Of a DNA stretch of 41,163 nucleotides, positions 18,952 to 28,818 are shown one piece after another. Below the pieces are notes generated by a model that was not told where the DNA came from, did no database searches, and saw nothing but the letters and a program-made list of their open reading frames with translations. Both the position numbers and the translations under genes were made by a program. This DNA is from Candidatus Woesearchaeota archaeon (GTDB taxonomy: Archaea; Nanobdellota; Nanobdellia; Woesearchaeales; DSVV01): the NCBI GenBank assembly GCA_016219865.1, contig JACRKF010000002.1, positions 1-41,163 on the forward strand, given 5' to 3'. Positions within the stretch are counted from its first letter, which is position 1. The number at the start of each line of letters is the position of its first letter.

Positions 18952-19329
18952 TTAATAATTATTTCTTTTGAGATTTAAGTCTTTTCTTATTTTATCATAA
19001 TATTTATGATCTCCTAAGTGGAATTCTATAAAAATTGAGTTTTTTACTTTTACAAAAAGGATTCTATATTCGACTGCATCAATATTAAATGGATATCGAA
19101 AAACAAGCAGTTGACTGATTGGATATTCTTTATATAGATTATCACTTCTGATTATAATTGGCTGAATTTCTCTTTTAATAATTTCGTTGATCCATGTATA
19201 TATTCTTTCTGCTTTTGAATCTGAAAGAAGAATAACAATCTGCTCAAAATTGTTACCAAGAAACTCCACTTTGTATTGCTGTAAGACAATATTCTGGACC
19301 TTAAGCTTGAATTCATCAGGATTGGTCAT
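18952..19329 (-). CDS. RelE/HigB-like toxin-fold protein (tentative)
   Basis: C-terminal 'VEYRILFVKVKNSIFIEFHLGDHKYYDKIRKDL' resembles RelE-superfamily beta-sheet core; overlaps the upstream NTase gene. Confidence 0.5.
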   Translation of the reverse strand: MTNPDEFKLKVQNIVLQQYKVEFLGNNFEQIVILLSDSKAERIYTWINEIIKREIQPIIIRSDNLYKEYPISQLLVFRYPFNIDAVEYRILFVKVKNSIFIEFHLGDHKYYDKIRKDLNLKRNNY

Positions 19330-19981
19330 AAGTAATTCCTCTGGTTATAGTGTGACATAAATTATATAAAAATCTTTGCGCTGGATAATCAAACAAATCT
19401 TTATATAGAGCAGCTTGTGTGTAAAAAAAACGTCTGATATATGAACGAGTTACTTTTTTATTGATTGTTATAGGAACTTTCTCACTTATATAGCCCAATA
19501 ATTGTTTATAATCTTGATATTGGCTTATTTCTTTATTCAATTCAAATGTATCTAAGATTATTTTGTTTTTGAAATATTCTGTGTATAGGATTAAAAAACG
19601 AACGGACTTATGGAAAGCGTCTTTTTGATTAATAATTGTTGGCACTGCTTCATTGATAACATCCCAGTAATCTGCAATCGTTACTTTTAACTGTTTTTTT
19701 GGCAGTATATTTTTTGCAATACAACTTTTTGATACTGAATGATAAAAAAGAGAATGGAGATTATTAAAATCAATTAGTGTTATTTTTATTTTTGAATTTT
19801 CTAACTCAACCTTCCTTTTAGACCTGCTTACTATGAAAATATCAATATCTTCGTATTTTTCTTTGTATAAAAAAGATCCAGAGATAAAGCAGTATTTAGC
19901 TGAGATTTGAGTTAATAATTGTTCAGCTAATGGAACTCTTTCTGAAAGTATTTGTTCATTATGTGGGTTATAGATAATCAT
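19316..19981 (-). CDS. Nucleotidyltransferase-fold protein
   Basis: 'FISGSFLYKEKYEDIDIFIV' GS-x-DxD motif and C-terminal helices. Confidence 0.65.
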   Translation of the reverse strand: MIIYNPHNEQILSERVPLAEQLLTQISAKYCFISGSFLYKEKYEDIDIFIVSRSKRKVELENSKIKITLIDFNNLHSLFYHSVSKSCIAKNILPKKQLKVTIADYWDVINEAVPTIINQKDAFHKSVRFLILYTEYFKNKIILDTFELNKEISQYQDYKQLLGYISEKVPITINKKVTRSYIRRFFYTQAALYKDLFDYPAQRFLYNLCHTITRGITYDQS

Positions 19982-20344
19982 TATATATTACTTATAATAT
20001 ACAGATATATAAATCTATTCATATTATGTGTAATATGTTATAAAATAAGTAACATAGTAGATATTATTACCACTTGAGAGGGAAAACTTAATAAACAAGT
20101 TGATATCTACAAAAATATGCAACAAAGAATAACATTAATTGTATTTGAAAGAAATTTTGGAAATACTTACCAAGGTGGAGAATTTCATAAGTTACGTTTA
20201 CATACCTTCAATGAATTAACAGGTAATATTGAGAAATATTGCTTAGATTTACTCGAGAGAGAAAAAGTATTGATGCTGAACAATTTTTACGAAGATTACA
20301 AAATAAAATGTTTGATTATTTCCAGAGAGAGTTTAATTATCAAT

Positions 20345-20376
20345 AAAAATAACAATTTTACGAAATTGTTATTTTT
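20345..20376 (-). terminator. 14-bp perfect hairpin at the end of dnaJ
   Basis: AAAAATAACAATTT-tacg-AAATTGTTATTTTT; begins at the dnaJ stop codon, T-run on minus strand. Confidence 0.7.
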
Positions 20377-21475
20377 ACAACGCATCCTTAATCTTATCAA
20401 ACAAACCTTTTTTTGTTTCTTTGTCAAGAGAATCAAATTCTTCTAATAATTCTTTTTGCTGTTTTGAAAGTTTTGTTGGTGTTTGGATGACTGCTTTTAC
20501 AAATAAATCACCACTGCCATAACCACGAAGATTTTTTATACCTTTTCCAGCTAAACGAAAGATTGTATTTGTCTGCGTTCCTGCTGGAATCTTCATCTTT
20601 ACTTTGCCATCAATTGTAGGAATATCAATTTCTCCACCTAATGCTGCTTGAACAAATGTGATTCGCGCTTCTAACTTTAAATCATCGCCTTCACGTTCGA
20701 ATAAATAATGCGGCGCTACTGTTACAATAAGATACAAATCACCATAGCCAGCATCACCTGCTTCTCCTTCTCCACCAATTCTTAATCTTTGTCCTGAATC
20801 AATGCCTGCTGGAATTGTAACTTCTATCTTTTTTGTTTTTTTTACTCTTGCATGACCATGGCATGTTGGACAAACTGTTTTAATTGCTTTGCCTCTACCG
20901 CCGCATTTGTTACACGTTGAACTTGTTTGAAATATCCCAAAAGCAGTCCTTTGCTGTCTCATGAAAACACCAGTACCACGACAGTGTTCACATACAACTA
21001 TATCATCTCTTGATCTTGCGCCAGTTCCTTCACAATCACCGCAGATTTCATGTTTTGGCACAGAAATATTCTTCTTAACACCTTTTGCTGCTTCTTCTAA
21101 TGTTATCTCAATTTCATAACCTAAATCTTCTCCTCGTGAAGAACGTCTTTTACGTGAAGATGTTTGTCCGCCAAAGATTGATTCAAAAATATCATCCATA
21201 TCAAAACCTTCACTAAATGCTGAGTAATCACTTGAATTAAATCCTTGCGATGCTGAAGTGTCTGCTGTTCCAAATTGATCGTAATACTCACGTTTTTTAT
21301 CATCACCTAAAACAGAAGCAGCTTCGTTCAGTTCTTTAAACTTATCAGATGCTTGAGGATTATCTTTATTTAAATCAGGATGATACTTCTTAGCAAGGGT
21401 TTTGTATGCTTTCTTAATTTCTTCTTTTGAAGCACTCTTGCTTACTCCTAATGTTTCGTAATAATCTTTTTTCAT
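20375..21475 (-). CDS. dnaJ: Chaperone DnaJ
   Basis: J domain 'KKYHPDLN', four CxxCxGxG-type zinc repeats, C-terminal substrate-binding domain. Confidence 0.98.
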   Translation of the reverse strand: MKKDYYETLGVSKSASKEEIKKAYKTLAKKYHPDLNKDNPQASDKFKELNEAASVLGDDKKREYYDQFGTADTSASQGFNSSDYSAFSEGFDMDDIFESIFGGQTSSRKRRSSRGEDLGYEIEITLEEAAKGVKKNISVPKHEICGDCEGTGARSRDDIVVCEHCRGTGVFMRQQRTAFGIFQTSSTCNKCGGRGKAIKTVCPTCHGHARVKKTKKIEVTIPAGIDSGQRLRIGGEGEAGDAGYGDLYLIVTVAPHYLFEREGDDLKLEARITFVQAALGGEIDIPTIDGKVKMKIPAGTQTNTIFRLAGKGIKNLRGYGSGDLFVKAVIQTPTKLSKQQKELLEEFDSLDKETKKGLFDKIKDAL

Positions 21476-21505
21476 AAAAAAAACTCACTCCGTTCGTTTT
21501 TTTAT
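21474..21505. repeat. Hairpin family copy 1 (overlaps dnaJ start codon)
   Basis: AT-AAAAAAAAC-tcactccgttc-GTTTTTTT-AT. Confidence 0.5.
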
Positions 21506-21511
21506 CATTAA

Positions 21512-22216
21512 CTAAATACTTTTAGTTAATACATCCAGTAACTTTTCTGGCACATCAATTACAAAATCTGCATCCTGTAACTTACTATGATGATGATAAC
21601 CATAAGTTACTGCAACTACTTTGTTTACCTGAGCTGCTTTTCCTGCAGCAATATCTCCATCCATATCTCCAACATAAACTGCTTGCTCTGGCGTTATTTT
21701 TAGTTTTTGCATACATTTTATTAATGGTTCTGGTGAAGGTTTTTCTCCTTCATCATTGCCAGAAATATAATCAAAGTATTGCAAAAGGTTATACTTCTTT
21801 AATCGTGATACAATAATTTCTTTATCACCATTTGAAATAATTGCAAGTTTATACTTTTTATGCAACAAAGGAATCATTTCCATTACATAAGGATAACACC
21901 TGATTTCTTCCTCAAAATCTTTTGTTATCGTTATATAAATTTCCATTGCCTTATCCCATTGCTCTTCCTTAACTAAATCAAATTTTATTAGACAATTTCT
22001 CCAATTTGATTCAAATAGTTCTTGAAATTGCCTTTTTGTAAATGATTTGTCTATTCTAAATTGGCGAAAAATTTCGTTGTAAATATGGCAAGTTAATGTG
22101 AAAGTATCCATCAATGTGCCATCATAATCAAACATGATCAATTTTATGCCATTGCTGTTTTTTTCACTCTTTTTTTTTGTTGAATATTGTTTTATTGAAA
22201 CTTTATTTTTTACCAT
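21512..22216 (-). CDS. HAD superfamily hydrolase (phosphoglycolate-phosphatase-like)
   Basis: 'MFDYDGTLMDTF', 'IISNGD', 'YVGDMDGDIAAGKAAQ'. Confidence 0.92.
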   Translation of the reverse strand: MVKNKVSIKQYSTKKKSEKNSNGIKLIMFDYDGTLMDTFTLTCHIYNEIFRQFRIDKSFTKRQFQELFESNWRNCLIKFDLVKEEQWDKAMEIYITITKDFEEEIRCYPYVMEMIPLLHKKYKLAIISNGDKEIIVSRLKKYNLLQYFDYISGNDEGEKPSPEPLIKCMQKLKITPEQAVYVGDMDGDIAAGKAAQVNKVVAVTYGYHHHSKLQDADFVIDVPEKLLDVLTKSI

Positions 22217-22238
22217 ATGTTTACACTTAGTTAATTTA

Positions 22239-22871
22239 TTACTTTAAAATTTTGCTTAAATCATCTGGTTTAATAGCTAATTTATTAAATATCTGTTTTT
22301 CAACAGCAAACTCATCTGCAACACGTTTTTTCCAAAGTTTTAAACCTCTTATCATAATCTTACCATTATAACGTTTAAATAAATCGTCAATCCTTTGCTG
22401 CAATGGAATTATCTCATCAACAAATACTCTCCAATCAGAATAATGCACTATTTGCTCCTCAACTCTCTTTTCTGATGTGAATATACTACTGTCACCTTCA
22501 TTTTCAATACATTTTGCAAATTCAAAATATTTATCTTTTAAAATTGCGCTAGTTATTTGTGTTTCATGCATTCCAGCGTATTGTTTTTTTAGTTTCTCAC
22601 ACATTGCTATTTCTTCAGCAGTTGGATCTGCTTTGAAAAGAGGATTCTTATCAAGTTTCTTTAATGCAACTGCTTTCATTAAGTCATGCAATAATGAAAG
22701 TCTATCAACCAGAACAATATCTATATCTTGTCCAGATTCTGATAATTTTTTTGCGAGAAATACAGCTACCTGATTGACTTTATAACAATGAATCTTTATA
22801 TTATAGGGAACTTTATATTCTTTAAATAATTGTTCACAATATTCTCTTGTTGGAGATTTAATTATAACCAT
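22239..22871 (-). CDS. HD domain hydrolase-like protein
   Basis: 'VDRLSLLHDLMKAVAL' HD motif and 'VHYSDWRVF'. Confidence 0.8.
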   Translation of the reverse strand: MVIIKSPTREYCEQLFKEYKVPYNIKIHCYKVNQVAVFLAKKLSESGQDIDIVLVDRLSLLHDLMKAVALKKLDKNPLFKADPTAEEIAMCEKLKKQYAGMHETQITSAILKDKYFEFAKCIENEGDSSIFTSEKRVEEQIVHYSDWRVFVDEIIPLQQRIDDLFKRYNGKIMIRGLKLWKKRVADEFAVEKQIFNKLAIKPDDLSKILK

Positions 22872-22930
22872 AATTCACCTTTTTGAAAATGTGAAAAATC
22901 AAAATAAAAAAAATTGAAAAGAAAAAATAA

Positions 22931-24874
22931 TTATTTTTTCTTCTTCTTTGCAGCATCATCTTTTTTGTCATCTTCAACTTTGAAATCTGCATCAACTACA
23001 TCTTCTGCATTTGCTGTATTCTCTGATTTTTCAGTTCCATGAGCTCCTTGCGCATTTGCTCCTTGTGATTGCTGCTGCGCCTGCGCTGCTTTTTGATAAA
23101 GTTCTGTTGACATCTTCTGTAATTTTTGATTAATTGCTTCCATTTTTGTTTTTATAGCTTCAATATCTTTAGTTTCTTTTGCAAGCAATTCTTTTAATTC
23201 TGTGATTTCTTTCTTAACTTCATCAATCTCTTTTGCATCAACTTTTCCTTCAAAGTCTTTAAACAATCTTTCAGACGTATAAACAAGAGATTCTGCTTGA
23301 TTTAATGTTTCTATCTCTTCTTTCTTTTTCTTATCTTGTTCAGCATAGAGTTCTGCATCTTTTCTCATCTTCTCAATCTCAGCCTCAGACAATTTCTGCG
23401 ATGCTGTAATTCTGATAGATTGTTCTCTACCTGTGCCTAAATCCTTTGCAGTTACATGAACAAGACCATTTGCATCGATATCAAATGATACTTCAACTTG
23501 CGGTATTCCCCTTGGCGCAGGTGGAATCCCAATCAAATCAAATCTTCCTAAAGATTTATTGTCAACTGACATTGGTCTTTCTCCCTGCATGACATGAATA
23601 GTTACTGCTGTTTGATTATCTGCAGCAGTGCTAAATACTTGCGACTTCTTTGTAGGAATTGTGGTGTTTCTGTCAATTAATTTAGTCATTACACCGCCTA
23701 AAGTTTCAATTCCTAAACTTAATGGTGTAACATCAAGCAATAAAATATCTTTTACTTCTCCTGATAATACACCTGCTTGGATAGCAGCTCCTTGCGCTAC
23801 ACATTCCATTGAATCAACACCACGTTCAGCTTGTTTTCCAACAAAATCTTCAACAAATTTACGCACAATTGGCATTCTTGTTGGTCCACCAACTAAGATA
23901 ATTTTGTCTACTTCTTTTGCAGTAAGCTTTGCATCCTGCATTGCTTGCTCCATAGGATGTTTACATTTGTCAATAATAGGTTTTATTAATTCCTCTAATT
24001 TTGCGCGTGTTAATTTATACTGAAAGTGTTTTGGACCTTTGTCTGTTGCAGTAATAAATGGAAGATTAATATCTGTTTCTATTACAGTTGACAATTCAAT
24101 CTTTGCTTTTTCTAATCCTTCTCTCAATCTTTGCATTGCCATATCATCATCGCTTAAATCAACACCTTCTGTTCTCTTAAATTCCTTAACAATAAAGTTA
24201 ATAAGAATGTTGTCCATATCAGTTCCACCTAGCTGCGTATCACCAGATGTTGATTTAACCTCAAATACACCTTCACCAAACTCCATAATAGTAACATCAA
24301 GTGTTCCACCACCTAAGTCAAACACCATTATCTTCAAATCCTTGTGCACTTTATCTAAACCATATGCTAAACTTGCAGCTGTTGGCTCGTTAATAATTCT
24401 TACAACTTCTAATCCTGCAATCGTTCCTGCATCTTTTGTTGCTTGACGTTGGTTGTCATCAAAATATGCTGGAACAGTGATAACTGCTTTGTCTATTTTT
24501 TCTCCTAAAAATTCTTCAGCATCTCGCTTAATCTTTTGCAATATTAATGCAGAAATCTGTTGAGGGGTATAATTTTTTCCATGAATAGTTACTTTATAAT
24601 CAGTACCCATTTTTCTTTTAATAGCAGTAATTGTTCCACTAGGATTTGTTGTTGCTTGTCTTCGCGCTGGTTCTCCAATTAATGTTTGGTTGTCTTTTGT
24701 AAATGCTACAACTGAAGGAAATGCTTTTCCGTATTGTGAGGCACCTTCTGCGCTTGGAATAATTACAGACTTTCCACCTTGCAATACAGATGCTGCTGAA
24801 TTGCTTGTTCCTAAATCAATTCCTATTATTTTACCCATATTCTCATCTCCATAGTAAACCAAATTATCAAACAT
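22931..24874 (-). CDS. dnaK: Molecular chaperone DnaK
   Basis: '[15 protein letters not shown]', '[13 protein letters not shown]', 'LVGGPTRMP'; start probably [13 protein letters not shown] (internal ATG). Confidence 0.98.
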   Translation of the reverse strand: MFDNLVYYGDENMGKIIGIDLGTSNSAASVLQGGKSVIIPSAEGASQYGKAFPSVVAFTKDNQTLIGEPARRQATTNPSGTITAIKRKMGTDYKVTIHGKNYTPQQISALILQKIKRDAEEFLGEKIDKAVITVPAYFDDNQRQATKDAGTIAGLEVVRIINEPTAASLAYGLDKVHKDLKIMVFDLGGGTLDVTIMEFGEGVFEVKSTSGDTQLGGTDMDNILINFIVKEFKRTEGVDLSDDDMAMQRLREGLEKAKIELSTVIETDINLPFITATDKGPKHFQYKLTRAKLEELIKPIIDKCKHPMEQAMQDAKLTAKEVDKIILVGGPTRMPIVRKFVEDFVGKQAERGVDSMECVAQGAAIQAGVLSGEVKDILLLDVTPLSLGIETLGGVMTKLIDRNTTIPTKKSQVFSTAADNQTAVTIHVMQGERPMSVDNKSLGRFDLIGIPPAPRGIPQVEVSFDIDANGLVHVTAKDLGTGREQSIRITASQKLSEAEIEKMRKDAELYAEQDKKKKEEIETLNQAESLVYTSERLFKDFEGKVDAKEIDEVKKEITELKELLAKETKDIEAIKTKMEAINQKLQKMSTELYQKAAQAQQQSQGANAQGAHGTEKSENTANAEDVVDADFKVEDDKKDDAAKKKKK

Positions 24875-24886
24875 AAACTCATCTAA

Positions 24887-25258
24887 TTAGCCGAAATATG
24901 TTGGATTTTCTGGTTTTATTTGTTCATTATTTTCTTTGTTTGCTACTTGCAGCTCTTTACTTTTTAGCTGCTTAACTTTTTGCAATTGTTTTGGCATTTC
25001 TATCTTGCCAAACTCTTTTTCATATCTTTTTATTACCTGTAAAAGTAATCTGCTAAATTGCTTAGCATGGTATGGTTCAATCATGACTAAATTATGCTTT
25101 AATGAAATAATATGAGCATCATTGCTTCGCACATCAACACGGGGTGTTAATGACTTAAAGTCAATAAAAAACTGCAATGGATTGAAGTGCACTGATACTT
25201 CATGCGCATAAAATTCTTGCCCGTCTGCAATTGAAAAATTGACTTTACGTTCTGCCAT
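24887..25258 (-). CDS. DUF3467-like protein
   Basis: 'FYAHEVSVHFNPLQFFIDFKSLTPR...IEPYHAKQFSRLLLQVIKRYEKEFGKIE'. Confidence 0.75.
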   Translation of the reverse strand: MAERKVNFSIADGQEFYAHEVSVHFNPLQFFIDFKSLTPRVDVRSNDAHIISLKHNLVMIEPYHAKQFSRLLLQVIKRYEKEFGKIEMPKQLQKVKQLKSKELQVANKENNEQIKPENPTYFG

Positions 25259-25301
25259 ATCATTATCATCTCCAAATGTTAATATTGCAATTTGTTAATT
25301 T

Positions 25302-25862
25302 TTACCTCAATATCTCATAATTCATGATTTTGCGTAACCTTTCTTTATCTGGAACTAATTTATCTAATTCCCCGCCAGGAATAGTTGGATGTGTCTGCAA
25401 GTATTGCGCATACTGGCGGATTGATTCTGCGTCGTTTACATTAACTAAATGATTCAATAAAAACCAAATTGATAATTGTTCACCATATTTGCTTTTAACA
25501 CTGCAAACACGGCAATGTTTTGGTTTTGCTGTGTGTATTGCACATCCTTTTATTTCGTCAAAAAGCATGCATTTTCCGTACGGTTTCCCTTCTTTTTTTA
25601 TCTGCTTTAATTTGTATAATGATGTATTAAACTTTTGATGTTCATCAAAGTACAATTGTTTTACTTTTTCAATTGATATTCCAAAAAAATCTGCAATCTT
25701 TGGAATATCTTCCTCTAATACTAATCCTGAATCAATTGAACAGCATTTGCCACATTGCGTACATTCTTTTCCATAATGTTCAATAATATCTATTGGCGTA
25801 TCTTTTTCGATAATAACAGATGGATCTTTCTTAATCACTTGTTTTATCTTGTGAAACTCCAT
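25302..25862 (-). CDS. YkgJ-family cysteine-cluster protein
   Basis: 'CTQCGKCCSI...GKCMLFDEIKGCAIHTAKPKHCRVC'. Confidence 0.88.
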   Translation of the reverse strand: MEFHKIKQVIKKDPSVIIEKDTPIDIIEHYGKECTQCGKCCSIDSGLVLEEDIPKIADFFGISIEKVKQLYFDEHQKFNTSLYKLKQIKKEGKPYGKCMLFDEIKGCAIHTAKPKHCRVCSVKSKYGEQLSIWFLLNHLVNVNDAESIRQYAQYLQTHPTIPGGELDKLVPDKERLRKIMNYEILR

Positions 25863-26412
25863 TGTTTGTTTGTTCCTCTTTTTTTTTACTTACTTTAACT
25901 TTAGCATATCGAATAATAGTTTCATTCAATGCATACCCTTTTTGTAAAATTGAAAGCACTGTATTCTCAGGAAATTGATTGTTTTCTTCTCTCAATAATG
26001 CTTCGTGCTTGTAGGGATCAAAAGGAATATGAATCGTATCAATTGGACGTAACCCAAAACCTTTTAAAATATCCATCAATTGAAAATAAAGCAACCCCAT
26101 TCCTTTTTCAAACTCGCCTTTATTTTGCGCATTGCGCAATGCCAATTCAAATGTATCAATAATAGGCAACAATTTAGTAATTACAGCGATATTGCCGCGA
26201 AAAACACTTTCTTTTGAAGTTTTATCTGTATGTTTCCTAAAATTATCAAAATCTGCTTGCAATCGCTGCAATAATGCAGTTAATTCTTGAATCTTTAATT
26301 CTTGCAACTCTTGCTGTGATGGTTGTTTTTCTTCTTTTGTTTCTGGTTGTGTTTCAGTACTCTGCTTTTCATGCTCTTGATGAGTATTTTCTTGTTTTTT
26401 ATGGTCTTTCAT
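25831..26412 (-). CDS. grpE: Nucleotide exchange factor GrpE
   Basis: 'LQADFDNFRKHTDK...LLPIIDTFELAL...GFGLRPIDTIHIPFDPYKHEALL'. Confidence 0.93.
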   Translation of the reverse strand: MKDHKKQENTHQEHEKQSTETQPETKEEKQPSQQELQELKIQELTALLQRLQADFDNFRKHTDKTSKESVFRGNIAVITKLLPIIDTFELALRNAQNKGEFEKGMGLLYFQLMDILKGFGLRPIDTIHIPFDPYKHEALLREENNQFPENTVLSILQKGYALNETIIRYAKVKVSKKKEEQTNNGVSQDKTSD

Positions 26413-26532
26413 AATGATACACCGTTGACCTAAAGTTAACTAGATTTAGGTAAAATGAACTAATATATAAATGTTATGGAAGAGAATTTTGCTTGAATAA
26501 TTCGGACAAAGATAATTTTGTCAAAGAAAACT

Positions 26533-26571
26533 GTATTTTTCTGAGTGAACGAAGTGAACTCGAAAAAATAC
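26533..26571. repeat. Hairpin family copy 2 (between tRNA-Arg and grpE)
   Basis: GTATTTTT-ctgagtgaacgaagtgaactcga-AAAAATAC. Confidence 0.75.
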
Positions 26572-26585
26572 TTTAAAGAAAAAAG

Positions 26586-26704
26586 CGAGCCTGTCCGGAC
26601 TTTCAAACAAACAAGTTAACTGTTTGATATTTGAACCGGAGCTTAGCGGTTACTGCGTAATAACACCGAAGCCGCTAGTACTATCCAAGCTATACTACAG
26701 GCCC
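26586..26704 (-). tRNA. tRNA-Arg (anticodon UCG) with two introns: 15 nt at 37/38 (26651-26665) and 30 nt at 59/60 (26600-26629)
   Basis: Mature 74 nt: GGGCCTG TA GTAT AGCTTGGATA GTAC T AGCGG CTTCGGA CCGCT AAGC TCCGG TTCAAAT CCGGA CAGGCTC G; all four stems pair; the T-loop intron has a perfect BHB (TTCA/TGAA helix, AAT and AGT bulges). Confidence 0.92.
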
Positions 26705-26784
26705 ACCTAGTAATGAAATAATAAGCACCTATTTTAATAGTTTTACATTTTGAGAGATAATATAAATTGAAAAAAATAAGAAAT

Positions 26785-27069
26785 CTAAACTTTGCACATA
26801 ACAATTTCAATACTTGAAACACGAACGTCCTTGCCTTCTTTATTTTGAAATTGTTCTGAATCTACCTTGATATCTTTTATACGAATCTTTCCTTCAAGAA
26901 ATCTTTTGCTTGACACTTCTGCAATATCAACTGCAGTAGAGATAAACTTTCCTCGCGCTTTAATTACAACTTCTTCTGCGTTTTTAGCAGTAAATTGCAT
27001 TACAACACTTGTTACATAATTCATAAAAGGTTTTGTTCCTATAAATATTGAATTATCTGTTCCTGTCAT
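26785..27069 (-). CDS. albA: DNA/RNA-binding protein Alba
   Basis: 'NSIFIGTKPFMNYVTSVVMQFTAKNAEEVVIKARGKFISTAVDIAEV'. Confidence 0.93.
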   Translation of the reverse strand: MTGTDNSIFIGTKPFMNYVTSVVMQFTAKNAEEVVIKARGKFISTAVDIAEVSSKRFLEGKIRIKDIKVDSEQFQNKEGKDVRVSSIEIVMCKV

Positions 27070-27114
27070 CGTAGATCACCTTCCTCACTGATATAACTAC
27101 AATAATCTGAGAAT

Positions 27115-27312
27115 TTATTCTATTCCTTTTTTTGCTAAACGAGTAACATAGCCTGCAATAACGTTTCTCATTTTTGGAGAACAATTCTCTAGTAATCCAT
27201 TAACAACTAGCTTATTTTCGTTAAAATCCTTTTTAAAATCAGTTCCGTAGTCTTTTATTAATTTATGCGATAATCGCTTTACCATTGTTGTCTTAATTCT
27301 TCCCATAAACAT
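27115..27312 (-). CDS. rps17e: Ribosomal protein S17e
   Basis: 'MGRIKTTMVKRLSHKLI...VVNGLLENCSPKMRNVIAGYVTRL'. Confidence 0.9.
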   Translation of the reverse strand: MFMGRIKTTMVKRLSHKLIKDYGTDFKKDFNENKLVVNGLLENCSPKMRNVIAGYVTRLAKKGIE

Positions 27313-27352
27313 AACACCAAGAATGAGTTATATGGATTTATTTATAAAGTTT

Positions 27353-27390
27353 TAGTTTTTCGAACTCACTTCGTTCGTTCAGAAAAACTA
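27353..27390. repeat. Hairpin family copy 3 (upstream of S17e)
   Basis: TAGTTTTT-cgaactcacttcgttcgttcag-AAAAACTA. Confidence 0.75.
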
Positions 27391-27428
27391 TAATTGAAGA
27401 TATATTCAACAAAAGTTGAGGATGATAA

Positions 27429-27887
27429 TTATTTGTAACTTGAATTAGCATTATTATAACTAAAATCAGCAAAAACACCTGAAAATGTATTTGTGTAATC
27501 AGTTGAAGAATTATATTGATTTGTCTTTGAATTATTTTTATCTTCTGGATTTGCATCAAAACGCGCCATTATTCTTTCACCACAAGCACAACCCATCGGC
27601 ATTAATAATTCTTTGCCAATTGTATTAGAAGTATATTGAGCATTATCTGCTTGTTGATGAGCTATATTTGTCTGTTGATTATGAGAGGTTAAGTCACTAT
27701 TTAAAGAACCATCTATGCCACTGCCTTGCGATTCTTGCAATGGTTTAATCTGCAAAGGTATGTCTGGATGCTTTTCTAGATGATTTTTTCTATGCTGCTG
27801 CATAGCAATTGCTACTGCGCTTTTTTGCATATCTTCTTCAGAAAAGCTCTTTTCTATCCCTTCTTGAACAATAGTAAAAATAGCCAT
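27429..27887 (-). CDS. Hypothetical protein
   Basis: 152-aa ORF in an intergenic context with a plausible promoter; no recognised domain. Confidence 0.5.
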   Translation of the reverse strand: MAIFTIVQEGIEKSFSEEDMQKSAVAIAMQQHRKNHLEKHPDIPLQIKPLQESQGSGIDGSLNSDLTSHNQQTNIAHQQADNAQYTSNTIGKELLMPMGCACGERIMARFDANPEDKNNSKTNQYNSSTDYTNTFSGVFADFSYNNANSSYK

Positions 27888-27986
27888 ATGTTTTGTACAC
27901 CCCTAAGCTAACTTATAGATGAACTAGTATATAAATCTTCCTACAGGTTTACCACTAATAAGTGGATTAAATAAAAAGAAATAAAA

Positions 27987-28202
27987 TTATCTTCTGTATT
28001 CAGTACTTAAATAAGTAACACCATGATTTTCAAATTCACTAACACCAGGCACAACTAAACTATTTAGTGCTTTCATTTGTTCTACTGTAATTCTACCACT
28101 TGCTATTTGATCTGCTGTAGGTATTCCTCTATTTTTATAATATTCCATACCTATATGCCCATATGCTCTTTCTACTAAACCACTATTGTATATATTTACC
28201 AT
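27987..28202 (-). CDS. Hypothetical small protein
   Basis: 71-aa ORF with normal composition. Confidence 0.5.
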   Translation of the reverse strand: MVNIYNSGLVERAYGHIGMEYYKNRGIPTADQIASGRITVEQMKALNSLVVPGVSEFENHGVTYLSTEYRR

Positions 28203-28293
28203 TTATTTCCACCTTCCAATTTACTTTGAAAGATACTTTGTTTTTTCTAGTTATATATAAAGCTTTTTAAAAAGAAAAGAAAATATATAAGAA

Positions 28294-28734
28294 ATGCTCA
28301 CAATAATAACTGTTGGAAAAGTAAAAGACCAAAACTGTAAACAAATAATAGAGATGTATAAACAAAGAATAGAACAGCAGTTTACAAAACTAAAAACAAT
28401 AGAGATCCGAGAAGAAAAAGATAAACAAAAAGAAACTGAGAATGTTTTAAAACATCTAAACGATAGTTTTATTGTTGTATTAGACGAACGTGGAAAGCTG
28501 ATAAATAGCCATGAGCTGAGTAAAATAATCAATGATAAGATAAATAATAGCGTTGATATTATCTTTGTGATAGGCAATTATTATGGAATTACTTCAGAAA
28601 TAAAAGAAAAAGCAAACCTTATTCTTTCTTTAAGTAAGATGACATTTCCACATGAGATTGCACAATTGGTTTTTGTAGAACAATTATATAGAACATTTAG
28701 TATCTTGAAGGGGTTGCCGTACCATAGGAATTAG
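28294..28734 (+). CDS. rlmH: 23S rRNA (pseudouridine1915-N3)-methyltransferase RlmH
   Basis: 'ITVGKVKD', 'LDERGKLINSHELSKII', 'FVIGNYYGI', 'FPHEIAQLVFVEQLYRTFSILKGLPYHRN'. Confidence 0.95.
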   Translation: MLTIITVGKVKDQNCKQIIEMYKQRIEQQFTKLKTIEIREEKDKQKETENVLKHLNDSFIVVLDERGKLINSHELSKIINDKINNSVDIIFVIGNYYGITSEIKEKANLILSLSKMTFPHEIAQLVFVEQLYRTFSILKGLPYHRN

Positions 28735-28735
28735 T

Positions 28736-28760
28736 GAGTTAACCATTAATGAGTGGTTAC
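28736..28760 (+). terminator. Stem-loop after rlmH
   Basis: GTTAACCA-ttaatgag-TGGTTAC close to the stop codon. Confidence 0.5.
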
Positions 28761-28818
28761 AAAAACAAAAGATTTATATAGAAGTTATGATATGCAATAG
28801 AATAAGGGTGATTTAACC

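Noticed and set aside
20117-20446. Plus-strand 109-aa ORF
   Set aside because: 3' third runs through the dnaJ terminator hairpin and into antisense dnaJ; N-terminal part has no recognisable family, so not called
27338-27559. Minus-strand 73-aa ORF
   Set aside because: Overlaps hairpin copy 3 and the 27429-27887 gene in another frame; low-complexity Ile/Gln-rich
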